Of a DNA stretch of 64,000 nt, positions 51,074 to 62,761 are shown piece by piece. Under the pieces are notes generated by a model. The model saw nothing but the letters and a program-made list of their open reading frames with translations. It was not told the origin of the DNA and made no database searches. The DNA comes from Cyclospora cayetanensis (taxonomy: Eukaryota > Apicomplexa > Conoidasida > Eucoccidiorida > Eimeriidae): positions 62,001-126,000 of the forward strand of contig NW_020312403.1 in the NCBI RefSeq assembly GCF_002999335.1. The letters run 5' to 3'. Within the stretch, counting starts at the first letter, position 1; every line of letters starts with the position of its first letter. The translations under genes and the position numbers were made by a program.

Positions 51074-54000
51074 CTTTTCGCGGTGTTAGACCACCTGCCT
51101 TTGTGCCTAAGAGCTACGGAATGCCACAAATAGTCGATTTCTGCATCAGTTTTAAACTAAATAACTTAAAAATATACAGCTGAAAACAATTTCATGGGGC
51201 GAAGCTCCGGTGTGCGAAGAGCATAAAGTTGTCCAGACCACTGGGCGGCTACCCGTGCAAACGGTCACCTGACAAGTATTGGTGATTTTTGGAGGCACAT
51301 GCAGCTCAACAAGCTATTAATCATGATGCTTACCTTATAAGAGGTGTAAGGTGCTCAATAACGCACCATAGCATCAAGGAACTTGACCACCCACGCTTGC
51401 CACAATTATTTTCTTAATCCTAATTGGCAAGCTCCGAGGCACTGGCATGGTGACGGGCTACCTTCTCCTATTGCCACACATCAGTGATGAATTTGTATAC
51501 TTGAAGGAGAAGAGTGGGGGTCGACTTGAAATTTGGGGAGTTGGTTTCCTTTGCTGCCCTCATCTGTGCCTGCATACCCACCCTTCTTTTCTGCGAACGT
51601 GGTATTCTGATGCTTTGATTCCCCGCAACAAAAATACACATAATGCATAAAATAGGCCTTTTGACTGCAAATACAACCTACGAACCTCTACTGTGTATAA
51701 AAACTGGAAGAGTTACTGCTTCATGAAGTATACCGCTGCCCTACTGTGTTAGTGCACGCTTTTAATGAAGAATTTTTCTCGGAAACTCCCATAGTTCATC
51801 CGCCTATATTCAAAAATACCCATTGAAAAACAGATGCACCAATCGATTTTGAAATGATGTTATGCGAACTTGGATCGTATCAGCACCGTCTTGGTGTTTT
51901 TGAGAATGGTGTTACACAGTGCCTTCTCCAATAGTAGTGTTCCAGCAAGGTTGATTTTTACGTTCCAGGTATAAGTTTCCAGCTATTGACGTAGGAAGGA
52001 GCTTTGGTGGCCTCCTGTACGTGGAAACTTTTTTTGTATGGACCTATATTTTCAGCTCCCGCAATGTTCTGACTAGTCAGATGCAATGTAGGCACTCCCC
52101 GCTATCGATACAGTGGCTACGCACTCTGAGATATATTTTTTCAAGCGATAAGGTCCTTACTCCGCTTGTCGACGGCGGCTCTAGAGCGGAAGTTTTCGCA
52201 TAAGCACTCCAAGGAGTTGATGGGTTATTAAGCGCACCCGCTTCTGGTAGCAACGCAATAGCTAACTACGAAGGTCTACCAGCTTCATTTTGCTCTCCAT
52301 AAGACGCAACCCGTTGAATATCATAGCATGGTCATCAACACGCTACGAGTAGTTCTGGATAGTTTTATCTGCTTTCCGGTGGACCACCAACAAATATGTT
52401 TGGTTTTGCATCCGACTTTGAAGCCGGGAGAAAAATCGACTTTAATCATTGAAGCACACGAAAAGCCAACGCATGAGTATGTAAACGTAATCAAAGCTTT
52501 ACAAGTACTTTCCTCCAAGCTACCGTATGATGCAGCTTTTTGCTCTACGGCCCTCCAAGTGGGCCTTGTCCGCACTCGTAATGGGAAGGACAGCAAAACA
52601 CGAGCAGCGCCAGACTGCATAGCTGCCCATTCTAGCTTTCGTAGTGTGAGAAAATCAGCTAAAGCTAGTTGGTACCTGCTAGCCGAGTATTTTTATATGC
52701 ATCCACTACAGTTCTAAGCGATGCCTTCATTAGCCAAGTAATGGCCGTTGGTGAAAAAATGAACACAGGAACTAGAGAGCTTGGTAGATGTTCCACACAG
52801 CACTGAGGCGGTTTCAGCTTTCCATTATGGTCAGAAAAGGAGAGCATGGGGAAACACCACATAAGAACCAGGATTGGTTGCAATTTGAGCTTACCCATAC
52901 TTTTGAAGAGCGAGGATTTCCTCAGGGAGCTCCATGAAATCCATTGCCAAGTGGCTGCGAGGAGCTGTTTGTTTAGGTACCTCTTTGTAAAAGACTCCCA
53001 ACTCTTTGCTTTCATCCGATACGAGCCGTGGCCATCTTCGCTGTTGGCTACCTGTATAGCATTTCACCGATGTGCTAGGTGGTAGATCGGCAAGTCGAGC
53101 TCTCTCTGCTGGATTCCATACTCTATAAGGGCCTCTGGCTACCTTCTCAGAGTGACACTATAATCGCAAGTCAGCCTGACAAATAGCTGTCTCACGGCAA
53201 AGTTGGAACTCGTGACCTTGATTCTGTGTGTTTCTCGCATGCCTCAATGCGCAGTGTAGCCCTAATGGGGTGTGAACAGCTCGGCAGTCCTAAACTTCTC
53301 TGGCCGCTGAGTGTCTGTTATTCCAAATTGAACAGTATTACACACAGCTATCATAGTCTTTGCACGTGTTAGCCTATTCCGCGTACACTTGTCGGTAGAG
53401 CCGTGGGCAAACTTTTCGCAAGCGCAGTATTCCTCCGTACCACTGCATGTATACATGAGGTCAGAAGATTAAAAAACGGTAAAATTGGTCTAATGAAAGC
53501 CCTTTCTGGAGGCTGTGGGGCCTAAGTGGCACTGTCCTGCAATAAATAGGAGGCGAGGAAGGAAACGACTCAGCAGAACCCCTCATGTTAACAAACGGCT
53601 AGCGCACCGCCCAACGCGACGTATCTCAGGGCAACGCTTGAATGAGAGCTCGAATTTCCTTCAAATTTCTAGCAGTACATCTGAGGCCTCTTTGACACTT
53701 CTTGCTCTCCCTAGGAGAGCATTAATGTCCTGGAGCTCAATTTCCTCTGATATGTGCAACGAAGTGTACTGGCAAAAGGTCGAACTATGAGCTCTATCGG
53801 GTAGCACTTTGAAACTCCCTGATTTACCTGTATACATCCATCGCGCAGGCTCCTTGCGTTTCTCCCGCTGAATCCCGTCAGGAGAAAGCCTGTCTTTGCG
53901 TTAAGTACTGGTCTTTTCCATGACCAAAGCGTAGCAAAGTCAGCATTGGAACAACTCTCTTGCATGCAGAAGCACTTTGGGCGATACATGGAGCCCAGGA

Positions 54001-54118
54001 GTCAACGCTACTGAAGATGGCGGATATAGGTTGACAAGCATGCCTCTTGCTGACTGCTGCAGAAATCGTCGAGAGTGTCAGGACAGCTGTGTAGAAGTGT
54101 CCGTCCGTGAGTTTCTGT

Positions 54119-54160
<42 letters not shown>

Positions 54161-54342
54161 GTTCCCAGTTGGAGAGTCACACGTTAAAGTGAAAGCATGC
54201 ATATGGATACAGAGACCCTCCACCAGGCGTCGATCGGACACTGAATGCGCAAATTGGGAACTTCCAGTGCCCCGGAAGCGATCTGGAGCGAGCTGACCAT
54301 GGTCATAGGCATGTAACTAGCCATACGTCGAGCTCTGAGTGG
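51074..54342. other. Gene-poor region, 3.3 kb
   Basis: No gene supported. The right end should contain the transporter 3' UTR and the left end the SET-gene promoter. A 129-residue plus-strand frame at 52328-52717 resembles a worn reverse-transcriptase N-terminus and is discussed as a finding. A TA microsatellite lies at 54123-54153. Confidence 0.5.
54123..54153. repeat. (AT)n dinucleotide microsatellite
   Basis: About 30 bases of uninterrupted alternating A and T, followed by GTATATATG. No function apparent. Confidence 0.9.
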
Positions 54343-56582
54343 CTAGCCAGAGCTCTGACTAGAGTTGGCTTGGCACCGTGATACAGAGTACCACAGCGAG
54401 CCACTGAGAGTTAGGAGAAAGCCGCAGGTCTCCACAAAGGTCAGGCGCTCTCCCCACAAGACCATTGCTACCGCAACCTGCAGAAGTGTTTTGACGTAAC
54501 CTGCCACTGAAAAAGATAGAGGAGACGTCAAAGAAACAGTCCAAAAGATACTGGTTCCCAACATCAGTGTAACAACACCTGTGTGAAGCAAGGCACACGC
54601 AGATATACCTAAGGATGCAACCACAGGGTATTTAATTCGGCCCGCACATATGAATCAACATCAAACGAACAGGCTTGCTCTCTCTACATCTTTGTTTTTC
54701 CAGCACAGAAAGACTCGGGTTGGACATACGACGTATTCCAAGAAAAAACTTTAAGTACCACATCTCAATGCAGGATTTACGGCATACACGCAGTATGCCA
54801 TGCTAGAGCTGTGCAGTGAATACTGGCGGGTGAAGCACATGAAGTGGCGTGCACCAACAAGCTGAGTCTTGCTCAAAAACGAGCTGCCGCAAAGGCAGCT
54901 GCAGTCCTCTTTCAAGCAACAACGTAGCCAATACTACTCCGTTTCCACCCTGCGTTCCACCCATCCAGCTGCTCTCTGGTAGAGCCCGACCAGCTGCATG
55001 AACTCATACACAAACTTTAACATGGAAACAGTTACGCCACCCTGATTTTGGGCTTACCCAGTCCGAGCACTTGCGAAATAACTGTGGAATTCATCGCCGT
55101 TCCTTCTGCAGCAAGATTCCAGAGTACTCGTGGCTCGTCTGAAAGAAGCAAGACGATCGGAAAGAGACATATCGCATTTAGCATGTTATAAAAAACACAG
55201 AGAGGTTCAACGCGAGCCCGAGGCTCCTTCCTCTCCGTGAGACCCTTGCTAGTGGTGCCAGATGCGAATTCCTGCTGATTTTGCTGCTCTACTTCCTCCA
55301 GCTCAGTAAAAGACCGAACAGCGCTGGTGCACTCAGAGCGCGGGTGTCTCGGTTGTTCCGTTTGCTGGATCGACTTGCAAGGCTCAAGTTCGCTTCTCTC
55401 CGAGAAAGCAAGCTCCTCCATTGGAGTGTCTGCACCCCTAAGGCTGCGAACGCCCCTGCCACTCTCAGCCGTTTTGCAGACGTCTCCAGATGTCTTGACG
55501 ACGACCGCAGTAATGTGAGGGGAAGCGGCTCTTTCTCGTTCTGCGAATGAGCCCTTGCTATTTGTATGCGTGGATGCGTATCCATTCCTAGGAACTGCGT
55601 CTGTGGAGCTGCTGCTGATGAGCTGATACGCCGAGCGCACTTTGGGGCCGTGAACAAGATCCTCCTCTTCCGCCTCTAGACAGTTCAATGTCGCCTTCAT
55701 TTGCACTGTGTAAGCAGCTTGAAACAGAGAGGCCAAGGCCCCCATGATGTACCCCGTAAGGGAGGCAGAATCGGATCCTACTGCCGTCATGAGAGCGAAG
55801 CCCGAGGCAACCAGAAGACAGGAAAAGACCTCTCCCTTCAGCACCCTTTGTTTCAGCCAAAATATCGACAAGAGAAGCGAAAAAACGAGGGTCAGTGACC
55901 GTGCCACCTGATATACACTGACTTGAACACGCTGCAGACACACGTTGGCAGAGCCTATCATCCCGACAAAACACAGGGACAGGGGTAACACCCGAAGCAT
56001 GACTCGGCCTTTAACCCGTATTGGTGGGAATGCAGCTGCAAGGGCTCTTCCACAGGCTGACCGCCGGCTGCTTAGGGCTGCAACAATGACAGACACAGCC
56101 GAGTAGACTGCCAATCCCACTGCCTGCTGCACCCACGACAGAAAGAGAGGGGTGGGGACCTTTCCTGCAACAAGGTACTTGGTCCAAAACACTGTTAAAA
56201 TGGACAGTGTGACATAGGCCCCCAGTGCCGCGCATTGCTGTGTAACGCGAACCACGCCGCTCCGCAGCCCACTGCTCTCCGCTTTCTCATTCAGTTGTAG
56301 CTCAGATGCACAGCAGCTCTCCTGGGGACCGCTGCAACAGCAGCTGTTGCTGTTGGTGTTGCTGCAGGTCAGAGAGGTGCACGTTCGGTCCATGAGGCCC
56401 TCGCCCTCAGGTTCCTGCAAGCCGCTAGTTGGAGCTTGGCCCCCTGAAAAGAGGGAGGAGGGGTTTGCCTGCTTTAGAGCAAGTTCGATTGAACCCTCCT
56501 TGCTCCTTTCGCTCGTAGTAGGGGAAGAAGATGAGGTACGGATTCTGCACCCCGGCGTACCGAAGAGGTGTAAATTGGCCAT
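54343..56582 (-). CDS. Nucleotide-sugar transporter of the drug/metabolite superfamily, GDP-fucose transporter-like
   Basis: Two exons (minus): 56582-55058 and 54608-54343; 596 aa, joined in phase. Multi-pass membrane protein, expected in the Golgi or ER membrane. After a 110-residue Ser/Cys-rich N-terminus comes TKYLVAGKVPTPLFLSWVQ, then LPLSLCFVGMIGSANVCL, VSVYQVARSLTLVFSLLLS and FWLKQ, matching the GDP-fucose transporter (SLC35C) pattern in order and spacing. The last exon supplies the final two or three helices (VVTLMLGTSIFW, SLTSPLSFSVAGYVKTLLQ, FVETCGFLLTLSGSLWYSV). About 120 hydrophilic residues (roughly 315-435) are inserted in the loop before YNMLNAICLFPIVLLL. It should exchange a nucleotide sugar for the nucleoside monophosphate. 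The exact substrate cannot be proved from sequence; triose-phosphate translocators are more distant relatives. Confidence 0.8.
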
Positions 56583-58013
56583 CGCTTGCGTTCAGCCAAG
56601 AAACGTATTTCGACTCAATAGTAAGCAGTCCTAATGTGTTGTTTCGTGCCCTGGGACGGTGTTGCAAGCTGCATGGAAGACTTAGCCGCAGGCTCCCTCG
56701 AGCAGTGCTTGCTTCTGGCTGGAGGGGAAGTAATCGGGCCAGTACCAGCTAGCTGCAGCTCGAGATCGATAAATAGCAACGCAAACAGGGCCTAAAACCC
56801 TGGCCTCGAGCTTCACTTCCCTGATCATGCGGCCCGTCCGAGGAGTAGACAACGCGAGAAGGTCTGCCGCAAGGGATCAGCTGCGGAAATCTGGCCATTC
56901 AAAGGGAGTGCGACCATGCTGACGTGCTGTCGAGCGGTTTCAACATTTGGATGAATTGCTAAAAAGGTCGAGCGACGAGTTAGCGTTCAATTGAACATCA
57001 CCGGAATAGTGGTCTTACCATAATAGTCCCGAAGGCTGACTAGAGCGTGCACAACAGAAAATGCCGATTTCTAAAGCCAGCACAAGATGTGAACCATTGT
57101 GTTTTCCCTGAATCACGAGGCTTTATCTGCCACCTTACGTGTTTTGGGGTAGGGGGGAGGGAATACGCCGCCTCTCCCTCGCACAGAGCCTACCGCTGTT
57201 GCGCATGTGCTTGGTACTGTCATGCCCAGCGTCTCTCTCCAAGTGTCTCCTCCAATATTGCAGATCTAGACCTTAGTACTTGCTATTCTCTTTACCTTTT
57301 TGACTCAGGCTTCCATAATTCCCCCCCTCTTTCTCATCGGTGATTGCAAAGTCGCAACCTCCTAGTCACTGTAATTACAGACCTTATTTGAAAACTCGAG
57401 ACCTCGATATGGACCCGCCGGCAAGAGTGTAGATGACAATTTATATTTTCAATATTTTATTGGTGAGCCCGTGGCAGGCAATGAATTGCGCGCGTACGCA
57501 GGTGAGAGCGTCGTCCGCTACGAATATTATTTCCCTTCAGAATGCATCGAAAGGCACGACTACACTGCATTGACATCGGTTAACTGCCCTCAGTGACTGC
57601 AACCCTAGTTCTCCACTATGAGTCTTCTGCCCCTTCAACAGAAGCCAAAGCACAATTAAATTTGCAGAATGATGACAAACGGCTCATAAATCGCCTGTCT
57701 TTCTGTTCCTCAACCAACACGACCAAGCACACCAGTTTCACCCAGATAGTGCATGCAACATGCTCCCTTTGTAGCGGCGTGGAAAGCAGCGCGCTCCTAC
57801 ATATTTACGAGCACAGCTAATCGATACCCATGGAATTCCTCATGCGCACTTGCTGTACACGAACAAGACTGGATATCTTCCGCTAGCTTTTAGGTCTAAT
57901 GGGAAGTTTGACTGAGGCGATGAGCTCTTAGCAGACGCGCTGCATCTTCGCGTTTTGGAGGAAGAGAGTCTTGTGCCTCCCTCGTGCTAGCTCCCTCCTC
58001 TCCAAGCGGCCTA
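56583..58013. other. Intergenic region between transporter and 5-phosphatase genes
   Basis: No gene supported. The transporter promoter and the 5-phosphatase 3' UTR are expected here. Open frames are short and lack motifs. Confidence 0.55.
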
Positions 58014-61000
58014 TTACTTCGCTGCCAGAGTACGCGATGTTACTTCAGGCATAATGTAAGACATATCCAGTGGATAGCAGTCAAGACCCAGACCTACCGG
58101 CGAGTGGTCGCTAGCAATCAAAAAGGCTGCATACGAAACATGCAAGGATTAAAGAAAAATACTATCAGAGCAAAGAAGAGGGTGGGAATGGACATCTAAA
58201 GCATGCAAAAAGACACAACATAACTCACACACATTCCCAGTGTGAGCGGCCTTGCGAATTCCCTGCGAACTAGTAGAGGAAGGGAAATCCGCTTTACAAA
58301 CAAGTCGTGCAATCCGATGCGTTCCAGATCCATGGACCCTCCATTTTAGACCCTAGCGGCTACAACACAACTGCAGACTATCCTAGAGATGAGGTGAAGA
58401 CTAAAGGTTAGGATTAATTCTGGTTGGGAGAGGGGGGACCACGGACAAGGGCGCTTTGGCAGAGCGGAGAAGTACACGTTGGGCTGGAAGCGCACGAGGG
58501 AGGACATCTCGGGGAGAGAGCACTTGAAGACTCTGTCGGTCCACTGAATTGAAAAGAGTAAACAGCACAACGCACACCTGAGAGCTCCGGGAACGCACCA
58601 GCGGTATGGTGCAGCGCAGTCAGGAGGCTCGGCAAGAAGGCATTGACACCACTACAAAACCGGCACTGCAAAGTGTTGAAAACGCGCACAGCAGCCCCTG
58701 TTAGCTTCGCTTGAGTTGGTCGGAGCTAGAGGGTGGTGAGGGTAACAGCGGACTTTGTGCTGAAATCCGCACATACCGAAGGAACTCGGTCCTGTAGTCT
58801 TGAGCCCTTGTACCACTGCGTAACCATTTGAGTTTGGTACTCCTGTTCAACCCACTTAGGCTCACCCATGTTGACGGGAGGTCGGCCATCTGCCTTTTTG
58901 TAGGTAGGGGGAAAACAAATCGGTGCCTCGGTAAAACCCTAAGAAGCAGCGATAGTGTAAAGCACCGCGAAAATGCATCCTAGATCGATTGGCCAAAAGG
59001 CGTTTCTGGCCAACAGCAGGTAACTCGAAACACGAATCGACTCGTACACCCCTGTGCAGTTCCGCCATCTAACCCAAAGAACGCGCAGCAAGGCGTTTTC
59101 TCCTTTAAAATACCGAAAGGCAGCACGCCTTTAAGGGCACTTACAGAAGCGCGCATATCCTCTCCACTCTGTCCCATCCACTCATCAAAGTTCAGCAATC
59201 CCCTGAGAGATTGTTTTAGTAGAGTAACTGAACGCCAGTAATACAAACCAATACCCCTAAGGAGACATGACGCCCTTGAATTCAGACCCCTTTCTCCCCA
59301 CGTTACCTGTATGCATGGGAAGGGTTTAAAAGCGGACGGGAGAGAACCATTAGCTGAATCCCTGGTGGCGGGGGAGGGGGGAGGGAGGGGAGCTGAACGC
59401 GAGGCCGCTCCTTAAAAAGCAAGACACAGGGAACCCAAGTGCGATGGAGAGAACAGAAGGATTTGACGCGCAAATGGACAGACGTAGCAGCATCCAGAAG
59501 TAACTGCGCAAAAGCGCAAACCAATACCTGCTCGTTGCGCTGTCATGCGCTGAGTTCTGAAATTGAAGTCTCCCATCCAAATGACATGATGAAATGCTTC
59601 ATTCCAGCTGGACGCACCGCCATAAAACTCCAAAAGGCGCTGCTCCACCACAGCTCGCGCTTTCCTCCGATCCTGAAATACAGAATGCGGGCTCAATGGT
59701 GTCGGCCCCTATTCCCAACGAGGCCCACACTGCCTGCACCCCTTCCACTTCAGCTACGAGGTGTCCATGTCACTGGTTATTAGACGATACAGGAGCACAC
59801 ACTGCTAAGCTGTCGTGCATGAGTCTAAGACAGCGCTGATTCTGAAGGGCCATGAGCGAAGACAACACGGCAGCCTTTCAAAGCATCTGCAGAAAAGAAG
59901 CATCTTCAGTGGGGTGCGATGCGCCTGCATGCTTTTGAAATCAAGACCGAAAGGCTACAAAACGCATCGGGCTGACGCTTAAGCAGCAAGGGAGCATGGC
60001 AAACGGTGAGCATGCAAGCTGAACGGGCTGCAGCACCTCGGGAGACGTCGACGGCATGTGGCATCCAATGAAGCAGAAAAACTGATTCCATATCTTCAAG
60101 CAGACGCTTACGCCTCCCTTGCTCCCAGACAAGAAGCCTGAGGCAAAAGCAGCATCACCAGCCAGCACCACCCGCACATTCCCAAACATTCGCTTGACGT
60201 AAGAAACACGCAGATTCAACCTTAAACCGCTAAAAGCAAACGACACTGGTTGCTACAGCAACAGATGAACGTCCCCCACACGATCGTTGATGCAGGGGCT
60301 TCCATGGAATTCCGCGCTTTATTAGAGCGTGCGAGTAAGGTCTCCATGTCTAGCGGAAGAGCACAGCGGTGGCATGACCTTTGGTGCCTCAACGTACTGA
60401 CTGATGCAGCCTTGGAGCTTACTAGACTGACCGGCATACCCTCGCCCTCGAGATCTTCTCTGGCCCAAACGGCCAAACCTGGAAAACACAACCCCACCAC
60501 CCGCCCCCTCCCCCGCATTCCGCCATCCGTGTTTATCTCACTCCCTCGTATTTGGGAGCTCTACACTCTCTTGGGCAGCTCCTGCCCTCCCTACACTGGA
60601 AAAGAGCTCAGGTCTGTAGACCCTTGGTGAAAACGCAGAGAATTCAGCCCCAAATGCCGCTGTTCAGAGGCCCTCTCTAAACGGCCAGCAGCGCCTGTGA
60701 AAAAGCACTGGGAAGGATTCGCCATAGACAAGGTTTTTCACCTGCTCCCTGCATGCACGACATACTGGTGCTCTTGAATTGCATCCACGCGCCATCGCCG
60801 AGGCCCGAGAGCTTATCCTCCGAGAACTTGATTCTCTTGTAGGAGACTCCATTGACAGCCGTTAGGTACACCGTTACTGTGTTGAAGATGGTTTGCCCTG
60901 GAAGGTGTGATGTGAAACGCACGAACGCACACGTCGAGGCAGCACAGAGCGGTGGAAAATTGTCCTCCAGCTGCATGCTGCTCTCTCAGCCCGAAGGCCT

Positions 61001-62761
61001 AAAGCAAGCCGACCATCAAATGCGGAGGATGGAAGGAGCTCAAGAGTGCGCAGAGCAGGGCCTTGCCAACCGGCCTAAGCTCTTACCCAAGGTCTCTTGA
61101 AGAGAGACAACGTACACGTCATAACCCGGAAGCAGCCACTCTCCTAGGGGCTGGTCTTCTCCTTGTACTGCCGTCAACTGTCGGGTGCTGGAACGCAGAA
61201 GGTCTCCCCTACGGATTGTGCCTCTTCGTGTCAAGGGGGGTGAAAACCTCACAGAGGGCGACTGCGCGACAGCAGCAGCAGGCTCCTGCGGCTGGCCATC
61301 TCCTTCCGCTTGACCTTCTGCCTCATTGCCGTCAGAGCTGAACAAGGTCTCAAAATCGCCATCCAGTTTGGCAATCACATCCGCCGGGACCTCTTCGGGA
61401 AGGCACTCGGCTATCACTGAAGAGGGCGATACTTCCCCACTTAAAGGGGAAGGAGTTTCCGAACCGCCCGCGAATTTCTGGCTCCCCGAAATCCTCTGTA
61501 CGCAAACTGCAGTTTTCTGGTTTGTCAAGAAGTTTACTGGGAATTCCTGATATTGACAGTTCCTGCAGCACAAGCACCATCAGAAGGCGAGGCACAAGCA
61601 GACTCCTCCCCCTAGAATTATGTGTGCATGTCGAGGCCTGCCTATATTATTCAAGGGCCGTACTCTAGATATAGATACAGCTGCTCGTGCATATGCAGAT
61701 ATAGGTATAAACACATTTATATGGATATAAGATATGTGCCTCATCAACGCCCCTTTGCTTGTATCTGTACAATTATTGCCACGCAAAGCGTGTTCATGCA
61801 TGTGTGCACGAAAAACACCGACTTGTCCATGAGTTGCCCCTAGAAGAAGAGAGCTACTACTGCTGCTTAGAAAGCGGGAGGCGAAGGCCTAAAAGGGCAA
61901 AGGGAAGAAAACTCGAAAGAGGGGGAGAGATGTGCGGCTTGCTAACCACGTCCCGCAGAAGACCTTAACGGGGGGGGCCCCCTGCATCGCTACGCTTATA
62001 TGCCGGGGTCCCATGGGAATGTGTTTCTTGGGAGTTGTTGACGCCAAGGCCTTCTCCATCTCTTGGAAAGCCTTGAAATATGGAGCTGCAGAGAGCAGCT
62101 TCTCGCTGGAGAAGGACAAGCCCCCTTGCGCGTTGGGAATGCCAAGCCGTCCTGGGGGCCTGCTGCCGCTGTGCTGCGCGCTGGCGAACTGTGAACTTAG
62201 GGGGGTCTGAGAAGGGTTGTCTTTCTTAGGGGAGCTCGTTGCACACTGCGACTCGCGGTCTGAAGGCGCCGAGAATGTCGTCGACGCCTGTGGTTGAGGA
62301 CTTGAGGGTGCTTGTGTCAGTTGAACCCCCGCAGCCTCACACGCGCTCGACGGCGGTGTAATGCCCCGTCTGTCTGCAGACACGGGTGTAGACTTCGTCC
62401 TAGGCACTGCTACTGCGTCTCCTGCGCCTTTGGCCGCCTCTTGGCCTCTGTCTTCCTCGAGAAGGAGGGGTGCCTGAACAGTCGACGTTTTGAACAGGGT
62501 GTTGCAGTGCACCAGCGGCGCGCGAGGCGAAGTAGGCGGTGCCTGGAAGTGCGCGCCTGGACGCGCTCGTCGGGCATGGGGAGGCCTTGTCGCTCCTCTC
62601 TCTAAATGCGTGCTTACGCCTTCTTGGAACGAAGATATGGCTGGATATCCGGGGGGGCTATGCGGGGGGCTTTGGTCTTTCGGACTCAAGCCAACGTCCT
62701 CTTCGTTAGCCCACCGGTTCTCCCGACTCAGTGTCGGAATCTGATCATCTCGAGAAGACAT
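58014..62761 (-). CDS. Inositol polyphosphate / phosphoinositide 5-phosphatase
   Basis: Ten exons (minus): 62761-61947, 61562-61087, 60897-60766, 60478-60440, 60245-60037, 59672-59528, 59227-59145, 58938-58777, 58543-58447, 58126-58014; 757 codons with all phases matching. The enzyme removes the 5-phosphate from inositol phosphates or phosphoinositides. Motifs in order: VKVFCGTWN (residues about 265-273, the last split by an intron), YDVYVVSLQET, GLGDGAWMQFKSTS, SGSKGGV, CFIGCHMPS, catalytic WMGDFNFR, GFTEAPICFPPTYK, RLQDRVPSWTDRVF and SDHSPV. The N-terminal 265 residues are Pro/Ser-rich and probably disordered; about 110 acidic or Ser-rich residues separate GTWN from the LQE motif. The final SDHSPV lies in a small separate exon; its donor partner at 58447 is the least certain join. 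Family assignment is very firm. Confidence 0.94.
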
